Shown piece by piece: positions 1 to 9,497 of a DNA stretch of 64,000 nucleotides. The DNA is taken from contig CM043944.1 of assembly GCA_014529385.2 (NCBI GenBank), positions 52,017,268 through 52,081,267 of the forward strand, written 5' to 3'. Below the pieces are notes generated by a model that was not told where the DNA came from, searched no databases, and worked only from the letters and a program-made list of their open reading frames with translations. A program made the translations under genes and the position numbers. How positions within the stretch are numbered: the first letter of the stretch is position 1; every line of letters starts with the position of its first letter. The DNA comes from Adiantum capillus-veneris (Eukaryota; Streptophyta; Polypodiopsida; Polypodiales; Pteridaceae).

Positions 1-105
1 TGCGAACGCTCACCAAAGCTCACTGAAATCGGAGAAAGTGAGCAGGCGTGAGCTGGAGCAGCTGGCGACTAAGCCCGAGAGGACGTGACCTGCTCTGATA
101 CCAAT
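1..105 (-). mobile_element. E0: internal 5' end of a minus-strand LTR retrotransposon, with primer binding site
   Basis: Read on the minus strand, positions 103-92 give TGGTATCAGAGC, the classic plant primer site complementary to initiator tRNA-Met. It lies two bases inside the LTR at 106-420. The remaining 91 bases run off the window edge and would be leader or early gag; no coding claim can be made. The orientation (LTR to the right, internal region to the left) shows that the element is transcribed leftwards. Confidence 0.75.
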
Positions 106-420
106 TGTTGGAATTAGGGTTGCAGAGAAACACACACAGCTTGGAGAAGACGAAGGAAGCTCAAGGCACACAATAGAGAGTGTGTTACTTAGTGTGCAAT
201 GGAAAGATAGATAGCCCTAGAGTGATGGGCGTATATACAATGCACGGGGGAAAAAACCTCCTAAAGAGGGAAAAAATGCCCCGGCGGTCCTAGTGTGTTC
301 ACACACATCCTTACCACATGTATATGGTAACAATGGCAACCAAAAGTTTCTATACAACCGGATTACTCTTCGACGAGGAATTCTCAACAGTGGATAAAGA
401 AGACAAGCAATAATATAACA
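106..420 (-). repeat. E0 5' LTR (315 bp)
   Basis: On the plus strand the block starts TGTTGGAATTAG and ends AATATAACA, so the ends are TG...CA with near-inverted TGTT/AACA tips. The minus-strand primer site follows after a 2-base gap. A TATATAC-like box lies near 231-238 on the minus strand. The small LTR and Met-type primer site resemble E5/E6 rather than E2/E3/E7. The flank at 421-425 (gctca) would be one target-site duplicate; the partner lies outside the window. Confidence 0.7.
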
Positions 421-450
421 GCTCAACCTTGGAAAACAACGGAGTCAAAG

Positions 451-969
451 TTGGTATGGAGACCAAAAAAGGCTGTGCCAGAGAACAAAAAAGTGGAAAA
501 CAGAGTCTTCAATACCAGACAACAGAGTGATTCCAGACAATCCAGGACAGTGAAACAGATCTGGATTCCAAAGAAGTTCATGACGGCACAAAGCTATAGC
601 AAGCAAATTTGGATCCCAAAGATTTGTAAACAGGAACTCCCTTCAATACAATCAACGGAAACTCCTAGGTATTTCAAGGCGAGGAAATCAACACACAGAA
701 CAAAGCAGGTTTGGGTCGCAAAGAGTTTGTGGCAAGCACAAGCAAAGCGGAAGCAGATTTGGATTGTGAAAAAAGACAACAAGGTAACGAAGAATCCATC
801 TACTGATTCTACTACTGAAGTGCTAAAACCAACCCAAAACCCGACCACCAATCCTTCAATCAAACAAAGAGCAGCTTTATTGGAAAGACTGTTGTATCAT
901 CTCTCTACAATTGCATTGGGAACTTATGACCAAAACAACTACAATGCTTCACCCACAGACACTTCATAG
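451..969 (+). CDS. Basic retroelement ORF with five K-x-[VI]-W-x-x-K repeats (E1)
   Basis: A 172-residue basic ORF without a recognised enzyme domain. Five copies of a short motif stand out: VWRPK at residue 2, KQIWIPK at about 36 and 52, KQVWVAK at about 89 and KQIWIVK at about 106. The spacing 16-37-17 suggests that a unit of about 53 residues was duplicated. WxPK peptides of this kind are familiar from linker regions near zinc knuckles in plant retrotransposon polyproteins, so this is probably the 3' end of the E1 polyprotein or a separate accessory ORF. It ends 22 bases before an internal polypurine tract. The Met is only the first in the open frame: the E0 insertion (LTR end at 420) probably removed the upstream part. 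Confidence 0.5.
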   Translation: MVWRPKKAVPENKKVENRVFNTRQQSDSRQSRTVKQIWIPKKFMTAQSYSKQIWIPKICKQELPSIQSTETPRYFKARKSTHRTKQVWVAKSLWQAQAKRKQIWIVKKDNKVTKNPSTDSTTEVLKPTQNPTTNPSIKQRAALLERLLYHLSTIALGTYDQNNYNASPTDTS

Positions 970-990
970 TCGTCCGGGAGGACTCAGACT

Positions 991-1004
991 AGGAGGGGGG
1001 GAGG
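991..1004 (+). promoter_or_regulatory. Internal polypurine tract (E1)
   Basis: A run of purines (aggagggggggagg) follows TCGTCCGGGAGGACTC at 970-985, which reads like an end-of-pol signature. The same combination occurs on the minus strand of E5 at about 52593-52625. A second polypurine tract directly precedes the E1 3' LTR at 7075-7085, so this copy is internal. It could prime a second plus-strand start, or be the relic of an older LTR junction. Confidence 0.55.
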
Positions 1005-1798
1005 TATACAGGAGCTACAAAGCAGCTACAAGCGGGAAAAACAAAGAAAAACAAAAATTATATTACAAGGGCAGTGTCTTACATGATTTTGCAATTTTTA
1101 TGTTTGATTGCGGATATTGATAATATTTATGCCCTTATATACCTTGTTTTGCAACAAGAAGAGATCAAATGATGAATTTGGGTCTCTAGATGTGTAAATA
1201 TCACTAAATAAGAGTGTTTTTGGGGCTAAAAAGTGGAAAAAAGTGGTAATCCAAGTCCAGAATTCACAAAGAAGTGTATATTCATATACACAGGGTTACC
1301 AGCTATTTATCGTGTATATTTGGAATTTTTTGGCTTCAATTTGCTATTTTCCTTTATTTTTTATGATTTTCTTACTAAAAATAAAAGAAAAATAAAAAAG
1401 CAGGTGAAATGAGATCGGAAAAAAGAAAAGAATAGACGGCGATGATCCTAATGACAAGGGCAACCCATGGTAAAAATGGGGTACAATTCTGAAAAAGTTG
1501 CGGAAAGCCCGAAATGACAGGATTTTGGCAAAGTGGACAGATTTCTCAGAAACAGGTCAAACGGAGTCCAAATTGAGAAATTTCAAATCCTAAAGTGCAT
1601 TTCACGACGAGATAGGAGCACATGTCAAATTTGGTAACAAGTGATCCGGGAAGCCCGAAGTTAAGTATTTTTCACTTCACTATCAAGCTCATTTCCACTA
1701 TTACCTTCTTGGAGAGAGCAAAGAGCACACAGGAGCATCCGACCTTCTACCGCCTTCTACGACTACTACGAGAGCTCAGAGGACACCAGACATGAGAG
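1005..1798 (+). other. E1 untranslated leader of the env-position gene (inferred first exon)
   Basis: No convincing ORF. The segment shares short blocks with the corresponding minus-strand E5 region (about 51849-52590): a CGGGAAGCCCG-like block near 1650, and GGAGAGAGCAAAGAGC near 1710. At its end lies ACATGAGAG followed by GTAGAC (donor at 1799). The matching E5 site is ACATGAGGG followed by GTAAGT. The ATG at 1792-1794 would be the true start of the downstream gene after splicing. Confidence 0.5.
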
Positions 1799-3755
1799 GT
1801 AGACTCGTTGCCATAAACTTTTGATGCTTATCGTTAACTTTTGTCGCGAAAACTCACCAAAAGCAAGAAACAAGAGCAGACGGGGAATGGGGAAGAACGC
1901 TAGGTAGGGGCACAACCGCCTAACCAAACCTTGCAAGAACTTAGAGGTGGGTTACCCTAACATAGAAGATGGGTTTCTAACACTCAAAGCTCGAGAAAGA
2001 ACAACTTGAAAAACCCTAGGTCGACAGAGCCTGCAAGAGGCAAACAGAAAAAAGTTGTCGGAACGACACAAAACTTCTCAGGAAGCTTAACAACATCGAG
2101 GGCAATGCAACCATGGAGTATCTCCGGGTTTGGATCACCAAAAGTAGGTCGGAACAACCGATTCGGCTGCGGACACACAAAGCGTCATTTTGGCATAACG
2201 GCTAAAATTGACGACCAAATGACATGAAACTTCACAAGCAGCTTCAAATATACATGGATGACTTATGTTTGCAAGCAAAACCCAAAAGAAAGCTGATTCA
2301 CTTACCGATGGTGAAAAAGACGCTTTCGGGCAACCAAATGGATAAAGATGGAGAACGGGGAGCCAAAGTCAAGTCCAACCAACTGGATGGCTTCACAACA
2401 TATCCAATGAGCTGGAAATGCAACTCTCGAGAAGAAAAGTTGAAGAAATTCAACTCCAAGGCAAAAAGACGACTTCGGAGACTGAAATGCCTATAAGGGG
2501 GCTTTTTAGCTAAACTGATGACTTTTTAAGTTGAAAACTAGTTAGCAGGGCTTAGGGCACTAGCACAAAGCATTCTTTGCACAAAAAGACCAACATTTCA
2601 AGAAAAGACATCATATGCGTATGATGTCTCACAGCATGATTTTCACATCCATTTCAACATTTGAGTGCATAGCCTCATTCCACATGTTAATCACATCCTA
2701 TGAACCAAGTATCATGAGAATTGGAGTTAGAAAACCAAGGAAAACCAAAAAGACGCAAAGTAGGCCATAAAATTGATTTTTGGTCCTAATTTTGTCAAAA
2801 TAACTCCAAACTCATTGAAACTTTGTAGGATTGTTGATTAACACATCTACAAGCTATCTGGAACCAAAAAGCACCATTTTGACACAAAAGACATCATACG
2901 CGTATAATGTCTATTTGCACTTACAGAGCAAAAAATGCTCATTTGTCATCATACATCCATTATATATATCTAATACATGCTACATATGAAGTTTGGAACA
3001 ATTTGGTCAGGTGGATCACCCCATTAGCCCAATTAAGAGAAAATCCTTCATACAAAGCCTATTTTTGTCCCAAATCCAACATATTCAAGTCCAAACCAAG
3101 ATTTGAGTATAAACAGTCCTTCACTAGCAAATGGAGAGTCCACAGAACCAATCCCATGAAAAATTGATGAGAAAGACATCATACGCGTATGATGTCTCCA
3201 GAGCCATTTTTAGTCCAAACTCCATCCAAACTTGATAAATCCACTGAATAAGCCTATCTAAAGCCAAAACCAAGCTTATAGAGAAAATTGGTCCAAAAAT
3301 GCACCAAAAGACATCATACGCGTATGATGTCTCACTATGTGATTTTGGCACCTCAGGGCTTCAACCACCAAACAGAAGTGATCTACATGCCATTTGAAGG
3401 TGAACCACCAAGTTTTATCCAATTTGGATCATAAAATCCATTTCCCTTTCAAAATTTTGCACTGGCCAAAACTTGACCAAATGGGATCCAAACTCAAATC
3501 CAAGCATATGACACTCATGTATACACTATCAGCTACAAGCACAACCAATATGAAGTCATTCTGACACAAAAGACATCATACGCGTATGCTGTCTCAAGCA
3601 TGTTTTTGAGCCCAGTTTGCATATTTTTTCACCTACATTGCATCCTTAGGCCCTGAATAGCTCATGTTTCAATTTTCAAGTCATTTGAATAGTTAAAAGC
3701 TTCATTTCGGCTTTCAGTACTAAAAAGACGCTAACTTCTATAATTGGAGTTACAG
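1799..3755 (+). other. Putative 1,957-bp phase-1 intron of the env-position gene (E1)
   Basis: The donor is GAG|GTAGAC at 1799 and the acceptor is TTACAG|GATCC at 3755/3756. Joining them puts ATG-AGA-G in frame with GA-TCC-ATG of the long ORF, giving M-R-G-S-M-D. The equivalent E5 sites also join in frame (M-R-A-M-Q). This agreement in two diverged copies is the main support. Two short ORFs inside (2006-2227 and 2224-2496) show no recognisable domain and I treat them as chance. The 3' half carries the palindrome series. Confidence 0.55.
2606..3594. repeat. Series of five 24-nt palindromes in the E1 intron
   Basis: Each copy is the half-site AGACATCATACG followed by its own reverse complement CGTATGATGTCT. 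Copies lie at 2606-2629, 2889-2912, 3174-3197, 3309-3332 and 3571-3594. The third and fourth are perfect; the other three carry one mismatch each. Start-to-start distances are 283, 285, 135 and 262. Most are preceded by AAAA. The sequence between copies is not obviously repeated, so selection on the palindrome or an old tandem array that has decayed around it are both possible. Confidence 0.9.
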
Positions 3756-3760
3756 GATCC

Positions 3761-6700
3761 ATGGATTCCACTAAGTCATCGGCAACTAAGAGAAAAAGAC
3801 CAACCATCAAGGATGCTCTTGCAGAAGCAGAACCTTTTGATATTCCAACAGAAACCCTCAAGCCAACCAAGACTTGGGTGGAGGAAGCAGTACTAGAAAA
3901 AGAGGGAATAAAGATCTACCAGGGGACTTTCAGAGATCCTCAAGGGCAATCGGTCGATGTACCTATGATCCCACGAGAATTAGTGGATTATAGCAGATCA
4001 GAGAACATCAGCAGATACCTGGAAAAGGCTGACTTACACAGGTTCTTCACCTCGAGACCATCAGGTGTAGACACAAGAAGAGTGTATGAATTGGCAACAT
4101 CCATTCAGAAGGATGGGAAAGCCACGTTGACAGCCATGGATGGAGAAACAGTTGAAGTACAGATCACTCCACAGCTCATTGCAGATGCATTGAAGCTGCA
4201 CAACAAAGGGAGTTCTGTCAGAGAAAGAAGGGAGGCCATAGAGGTCTATGGATCAAAGAAACAAAATACAACCTACGGAGATATGGCAGATCAACGAGCG
4301 GCAACCCTTTGCCGATTATACAACCAGTTTTTCCATGTGTGCAGTAAAAGACCGCATAAGTATACTACACCACCCCATGCCATTGCGACTACCATCACAT
4401 GGGCACTGAAGAGCAACATGCCAAAAGAGGTGAATTATGCTCAATACATCCACGAGCAAGTAATTGCCATGCGCAACGAGAAGCCAAAGTATATAGGAGG
4501 AGCTGAAGTTCTGACAAGAATAGCTTATGAAGCTATTGGAGCCAGAGATCAATGGCCAAAGGTTCCCTCCCAGAATGAGTGGCTTAGAGAAGCCGATGAA
4601 GAGGAAGAACAGCCTGAAGTATCCAAGAGGGCGTCCACAAGAGCACGCCGAAAACTAGAAATAGTTTCAGAACTTGAAGAGGCTGTGGACGAGCCGCTCA
4701 AGAAGAAAGCAAAGAAGAAGGCTGATCCCAAGCAAACCAAAAGTCAAAAAGCCGCAAGAATGGAAAGGCTGGTGGAGCAGTTTAGAGCGGAAAGAGCTCT
4801 AAAGGGGGACTTTGAAGAAATGTGGGTGCCAGACCCCACTAAAGTCGGAACTAGCTCTGCCAGGCTACATGTTGATCAATATGATCAATATATTAGAGCT
4901 TATGAGGAGTCGGAGGCCATACTGGAGCAGCAACCTGTCGAGCCTTATACTGAAGAGGAAGTACAGCTTTTAAAAGCTGAGCTGCAAAAGGACGACAAGG
5001 GGAAGAAGAAAGTAGATGAGTCTACTGAACCTCAAGAGAAAGACGGGCAAGCAAACAAAGGGAAAGCCAAGATGACTGAGGAAAATCAGCCCTCTTTTAC
5101 TGTTGTACCAAGCCCGAAGAAGATGGAAATTATTGTGGAGGAAACCACAATAGAAATAGAAACAGAAGTTATGGAAAAGCCGGAGGCCGGGACCAAGGAA
5201 AAGGAGATAGATCCAGTTCAGCAAAAGAAAGATGATTATGAGGATCTGGTAGCGATCGGATACAGTGAAGAAGAGGCCCTGGAGGCAGTTTATGGGATAT
5301 CCCTACGGAAACAAGATGATCGGAAAGGGACGAAGGAAAAGACAAAGGGTACAATGGAGAGTAAAGAGAAAATGGACGAACAGAACATACTAGAAGAGCC
5401 GAAGCCATTGGAGGTGGTGGCAGAAAGAGCTGTCAAGTTGACAGATGAAGATGAAAAAGACATGCACATGGTGCATGAACTGCTCAGCAAGATTAAAGAA
5501 AGATCTAGAGCAAAGGAAGTAGCACTTGAGACAGCAAAACAAAAGGAAGCAGAGTTGCAGAAGAAGTTAGAGAATGCTATGACTGAATCTGAAAGTCATA
5601 AAGCATCACTCTACGACGCAGAAAACGAGAGAGACGGCTTGATACTCCAACTAGCCGAAGCTTCAAGAGAGGTAACAAGTTCACAGGAAGCAAAGGAGCG
5701 AATAGAAGCTGAGCTGGAGGCAGCCAAGGATGAGCTCATTGAGCTAAGGGAAAGAGTCGAACTTCAAGAAAGGACAATCATGAGACTCAGGACCACCCCT
5801 AGAGCTAGCAGAGCAGGAGCAGAACAAGAGGGAGCCCTCGTACCAGCCCTGGAAGATCAGGTCAGAAGTTTGCAAAGAGAGCTAAGGTTAGAGCAAGTGC
5901 AAAGATTGCACATGGCGGAGGGATCATTGGCTGCAGAGGAGAGGCTCACATCAGAAAACCAAACACTAAGGACAGAAAATGAGGCCCTCCGCAAACAGCT
6001 CCAAGACCTCCAAGAGCAACAAAGAAGAGAAACAGAGACACCACAAGAAGAAGCAGGGGGAGCAGCCATAGAGCTACCAGAAACTGGAGAGGCAACCACA
6101 ATTGAAGATCCAGCCCCAGTTCAAGAAGTGGCCTCAACTTCAGGAATCTCTGAAGAAGAAGAGCAAAGGCTCCAGGACCAAATAGAAAAGTCAACAGAGG
6201 AAAGTGTCAAGGCAGAAATGGAATGGGAAAGGAGACTCCTCATCTCCATTAGACTTCAAGGTTTAGACACAAAAGTGCTCCATGAAGAGTGGATGCAACC
6301 CAGCCTGCCTTTCCCTCTGATGAAATTTGAAGTGATAAAGACGAAAAAGAGAATAGAGGAGGAGCAGTATGTCGCTCTTTACGAAGGCGACATCACAAAG
6401 GATGAACAATCAAAGAAGATTGTAGATTCTCAACCTAGATGGAGGAAAGGTTGGCTGAACAAATACCCAGCCTACCTCATCTACTTGGTAGAGGCTCCAA
6501 AGGAGATTCGGGAGGATGCAACCTTCTGCCCGGTGCCAAGAGTCAGAAGCTGGAAAGAACATGGCAGGATAGCAGAAAAGAAGCCAAATTGGCTTAATTA
6601 TCCCAGGATGCCAGGACCAAAGGAAGGAGAGAGAATAGGTAAAGCCTACATGGTGAAAACCCTAACGGGCACCATCAAACTCTTTACTGGCTCTCCTGAC

Positions 6701-7036
6701 CTTTCGTGTCAGATGCTAAAGAAAATCTGCAGGACTCTCTTAGCATGCATTGAAGTGTTCGCGCCAGACAAAGCCACGACCTCGAGTCTACTATCGACGG
6801 CCGACACAGTGACGGATATGATGTATGATCTTTCATTGCAGCCATCCCCAAAGGTGTTACATCTCTTATACCAAAGAATTATGTTTTTGCCTAGCTTCCA
6901 CATGCAAACATTCGAAGAAGCTTTCTACACCGGCTTTTTCACTCACGAAAGCAAAATATTCGGCCCAACCTTGACCATCGGCAACCTACGCTACGAATCA
7001 CATTTGCAGATGCTCAAGACGACAGGACTCTATTGA
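3761..7036 (+). CDS. Long env-position protein of retroelement E1, with coiled coil (1,091 aa in this exon)
   Basis: One intact ORF with no RT, integrase, protease or gag motif. An N-terminal globular part (about 60-270) has a conserved R-Y-T-T-P-x-H segment and ends near W-P-x-x-P-S-Q-N-x-W. It loosely recalls the 'putative plant transposon protein' type of domain. Then come a Lys-rich basic stretch (about 300-345), an acidic Glu/Lys-rich middle, and a long heptad-like coiled coil (about 560-770). The C-terminal domain (about 800-1085) is Trp/Pro-rich: R-W-R-K-G-W-L-N-K-Y-P, C-P-V-P-R-V-R. The decayed E5 copy (46842-50400, minus) is related at both ends, so the family is real. No signal peptide or transmembrane segment is visible, which argues against a classical envelope. 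Splicing would add three residues from the ATG at 1792. The function is unknown. Confidence 0.75.
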   Translation: MDSTKSSATKRKRPTIKDALAEAEPFDIPTETLKPTKTWVEEAVLEKEGIKIYQGTFRDPQGQSVDVPMIPRELVDYSRSENISRYLEKADLHRFFTSRPSGVDTRRVYELATSIQKDGKATLTAMDGETVEVQITPQLIADALKLHNKGSSVRERREAIEVYGSKKQNTTYGDMADQRAATLCRLYNQFFHVCSKRPHKYTTPPHAIATTITWALKSNMPKEVNYAQYIHEQVIAMRNEKPKYIGGAEVLTRIAYEAIGARDQWPKVPSQNEWLREADEEEEQPEVSKRASTRARRKLEIVSELEEAVDEPLKKKAKKKADPKQTKSQKAARMERLVEQFRAERALKGDFEEMWVPDPTKVGTSSARLHVDQYDQYIRAYEESEAILEQQPVEPYTEEEVQLLKAELQKDDKGKKKVDESTEPQEKDGQANKGKAKMTEENQPSFTVVPSPKKMEIIVEETTIEIETEVMEKPEAGTKEKEIDPVQQKKDDYEDLVAIGYSEEEALEAVYGISLRKQDDRKGTKEKTKGTMESKEKMDEQNILEEPKPLEVVAERAVKLTDEDEKDMHMVHELLSKIKERSRAKEVALETAKQKEAELQKKLENAMTESESHKASLYDAENERDGLILQLAEASREVTSSQEAKERIEAELEAAKDELIELRERVELQERTIMRLRTTPRASRAGAEQEGALVPALEDQVRSLQRELRLEQVQRLHMAEGSLAAEERLTSENQTLRTENEALRKQLQDLQEQQRRETETPQEEAGGAAIELPETGEATTIEDPAPVQEVASTSGISEEEEQRLQDQIEKSTEESVKAEMEWERRLLISIRLQGLDTKVLHEEWMQPSLPFPLMKFEVIKTKKRIEEEQYVALYEGDITKDEQSKKIVDSQPRWRKGWLNKYPAYLIYLVEAPKEIREDATFCPVPRVRSWKEHGRIAEKKPNWLNYPRMPGPKEGERIGKAYMVKTLTGTIKLFTGSPDLSCQMLKKICRTLLACIEVFAPDKATTSSLLSTADTVTDMMYDLSLQPSPKVLHLLYQRIMFLPSFHMQTFEEAFYTGFFTHESKIFGPTLTIGNLRYESHLQMLKTTGLY

Positions 7037-7070
7037 CCAAGCCTAAAAGTCATGTTAGGGACGACATGAA

Positions 7071-7371
7071 CGCTGAGGGGGGGAGTGTTGAGTGAGCAGA
7101 GGATCACACCCACATTTTTGCTCACACCCATCATTTTGTAACCATTGATTGTAGTAAATGTCTTTCCGACATTAATTTTGATTTGAGCCATTCATTAAGT
7201 AACGGGACTCAATTGAGTTTCCAGCCTGTAATCCCGACGTAATTTCACCTGCTGATGTAAATAATTAGAGATGTTCTCACCTCCAAGGCTGAGGTATATA
7301 AGCCAAAGTTTTGTAACCTAAGAGAGATTCAATTATTAATCGAAGTGAGTTTTTGAGCGCCGTGACTGTGT

Positions 7372-7454
<83 letters not shown>

Positions 7455-8078
7455 TTATCTTCTTGCTACGCGAGCTACGGGGCCGCCATTGGAGAAGCGA
7501 CACCGCCATTGTGTTAGCAACGGTGAGAGCTACGCACAGATACCAAGAGTGCGCGCTATCGGCTTCTATGTCTGGTAAGTTCCTACGAGCTTCGGTGTGA
7601 GTTTTCTTCCAACTCGTGTGTCGGAATAGAGCGTGCAGCACATCTATAGAATCACAACAAGTAGAGCTATGCATTAGTACCATCGGGGTCAAGTTTCGGT
7701 CACCTGTATTTTTCGGCCTGTCTTCATACGCGTTTACCGCACGGAGTGGTTATAGGTTGATTTTGCAGTTCAAGTCTTTAGGGTGTTGTTCTTACCTAGT
7801 GTATAGACTTCCCCTTGAGTTTGAGATCGATTCAATGATTCTAGATCCTATTTCGTATAGCATTCGTTCGTAGTACGGATTTCAGTCACTTGCGTATTTT
7901 AGAACTTAGATTTGATTTCCTTAGTAGTGATTGTCATTAGAAGGTCGAGTAGGTGATTTGACACCCACCTAGTTGTTTCCATGCGCCTGCGGGTCAAGCT
8001 CCGTCCTCGTCTGACAAATTCTGTTGTTGGTTGAGTTCTCGCTATTTAGCTTCCGCTAGCGGCGTAACCGCCTTAACA
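7071..8078 (+). mobile_element. E1 polypurine tract (7075-7085) and 3' LTR (7086-8078, 993 bp)
   Basis: The tract GAGGGGGGGAG is followed by TGTTGAGTGAGC. The block ends CCTTAACA at 8078, giving TG...CA ends with partly inverted tips. TATATAAG at 7295-7302 is a good promoter box. A (GA)n array of about 78 bases (7375-7452) falls in the transcribed part. Past 8078 the sequence switches exactly to the E2 leader repeat (aaagcataaag, also at 17725), so E1 was inserted into E2. The 5' LTR lies outside the window. Confidence 0.85.
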
Positions 8079-8093
8079 AAAGCATAAAGAGAT

Positions 8094-8648
8094 TTACAAT
8101 GTCTCTATGAACAAAGTGTCATAGAAAGTAGAGAAGGATGAGAATTTATACAAATTTGCAATCTTCTCTATGCTCTCTTTATTAAGACAAGCTCTGAATA
8201 GCTCCCTATCTCCTTTGTTGAAAGTGAAAGGAAGACTATTAATAAGACGCAAATGAGGGAAAAATTCACCAAATGTGAGTCTATGAAGCATGAACTCTGG
8301 CCGCAAGTTTCCTGAAGAGTCTTCCTCAATGGTGAAATGCACTCGCCAAACGCCAAATTTCACTCTATTTACCAATCTTAGGGCACACACTAGTTGGATG
8401 AATGCGCGGTCTTCCTTAGTGCCCAACAACAAGAGGAAAATGGAATCCACGCGTAGGACCTTCCGTCTTAACTTCACCACCCTCTTGTTATGAGGGAGAC
8501 GCCTTACTACTTGCTCCTGCAACTCAATTGGTAATAGAGCTAGATCTCTAAGGATTGAACTTTCACTGCACACACATTCCCAGTTAGAACAAATGATCGT
8601 TTTTTTGTTTCTTGTAACAACTTGGACAAAGAAAAAACAAACATACAC
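8094..8648 (-). CDS. E2 leader protein L1, second copy (184 aa)
   Basis: Identical to the L1 ORF at 17740-18294 except for one residue (Ile for Asn in the S-S-x-L-R-D segment). It lies in the second, partial internal region of the E2 tandem. E1 is inserted 15 bases beyond its stop codon. See L1 at 17740 for the domain reading. It keeps a full ORF even though no intact gag follows in the window. Confidence 0.55.
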   Translation of the reverse strand: MYVCFFFVQVVTRNKKTIICSNWECVCSESSILRDLALLPIELQEQVVRRLPHNKRVVKLRRKVLRVDSIFLLLLGTKEDRAFIQLVCALRLVNRVKFGVWRVHFTIEEDSSGNLRPEFMLHRLTFGEFFPHLRLINSLPFTFNKGDRELFRACLNKESIEKIANLYKFSSFSTFYDTLFIETL

Positions 8649-8674
8649 ACTATTTTGCCGGGCTGCACTTCATT

Positions 8675-8893
8675 TTAAAATAAAATGAATACATGTACAT
8701 CAAAAGAAGTGTGGTAGTTGATGAGAGGTAGAATGACAGGGTTTGGTGATGCAAGAATTTCTCCTGCTCTTTGGGCACCAAACATGAACACCATTCGTTG
8801 TTGAAAATGGATCTTTCTACTAATTGCAACGTTTATTCTAATGTGTGGAGTAAAATGAAAGGGAAAAACCTCTATTCCTGGGCCATTATCCAT
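8675..8893 (-). CDS. E2 leader protein S2, second copy (72 aa)
   Basis: Same protein as at 18321-18539, with no residue change that I can see. It is the second of two paralogous ORFs of about 70 aa that follow the primer site in the partial second internal region of E2. Confidence 0.55.
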   Translation of the reverse strand: MDNGPGIEVFPFHFTPHIRINVAISRKIHFQQRMVFMFGAQRAGEILASPNPVILPLINYHTSFDVHVFILF

Positions 8894-8914
8894 GGCCTAT
8901 GCATGTCCTAATGC

Positions 8915-9127
8915 TTAAAATAACACAAAAATATAGACGTCCAAGCTAGTATCATACCTAATGAGAGGCAAAATAAAAGGATTTACCGAAGTGTTTATCT
9001 CGGCTAACCTAAGAGGACCTAAAATTCTACGAATTACTCGCTGAAATTGCAACTTAGTACTAACAATTATGTGTACCTTTTGCCTTGCAATGGGAATGAA
9101 GGGATCATACAAATTCTCGTGATTCAT
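8915..9127 (-). CDS. E2 leader protein S1, second copy (70 aa)
   Basis: Same protein as at 18561-18773 apart from two substitutions (Pro for Leu in the I-L-G-x-L-R segment, and Asp for Val near the C-terminus). The Asp form keeps the S-[FL]-D-V-[YH] ending seen in S2 and E7, so this copy looks like the ancestral state. Confidence 0.55.
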   Translation of the reverse strand: MNHENLYDPFIPIARQKVHIIVSTKLQFQRVIRRILGPLRLAEINTSVNPFILPLIRYDTSLDVYIFVLF

Positions 9128-9182
9128 GCAAGCTACTTGATTATGCTAAAGGTTGAGCCTTCACAAAACATACACAAGCCTG

Positions 9183-9200
9183 TCCTCAGTGGGGGCACCA
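9183..9200 (-). promoter_or_regulatory. Primer binding site of the second E2 internal region
   Basis: On the minus strand TGGTGCCCCCACTGAGGA begins three bases after the LTR end (...CCGCCTCA). The same 18-mer occurs in E3 at 26289-26306 and, with one C fewer and AA for CA, in E7 at 57880-57899. The priming tRNA would end ...GGGGCACCA; I have not assigned an isoacceptor. Confidence 0.75.
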
Positions 9201-9203
9201 ATT

Positions 9204-9466
9204 TGAGGCGGTCCGGGGCGGGCAACAAGAAGAGTGGCCTCTAGACACCCTTCAAGGCTCCCGTGCTACTCAATGGGGCTGGGGCACAACACAACACAAA
9301 CCAAAACAACAAACCCACAGCCAAATCCCAACTACACAAGGGGCACCACCTAGTTTAAGAGCGAACTAGGACGCAAAAGAGGAGAATCGTTAGAGCAACC
9401 CACAAACAAGCAAGGAATTTACACTAACCCTAACACCAATGGAACACTCTCACACACTAAAACACG

Positions 9467-9497
<31 letters not shown>

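Noticed and set aside
2006-2496. Two plus-strand ORFs (73 and 90 aa) inside the E1 intron
   Set aside because: No homologue in the matching E5 intron and no domain; probably chance frames.
2606-3594. Spaced palindromic repeats as a CRISPR array
   Set aside because: The context is a plant retroelement; spacers are 111-261 bases, unequal, and there are no cas genes.
3761-7036. Envelope glycoprotein
   Set aside because: Only the position fits. No signal peptide, Cys pattern or transmembrane segment is visible.
7336-7692. 118-aa minus-strand ORF with long Ser-Leu repeats
   Set aside because: It is a translation of the (GA)n array in the E1 LTR; no coding support.
9418-9436. Telomere-like ACTAACCCTAACACC
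   Set aside because: Only one to two units, inside the E2 LTR and copied in all its LTRs.
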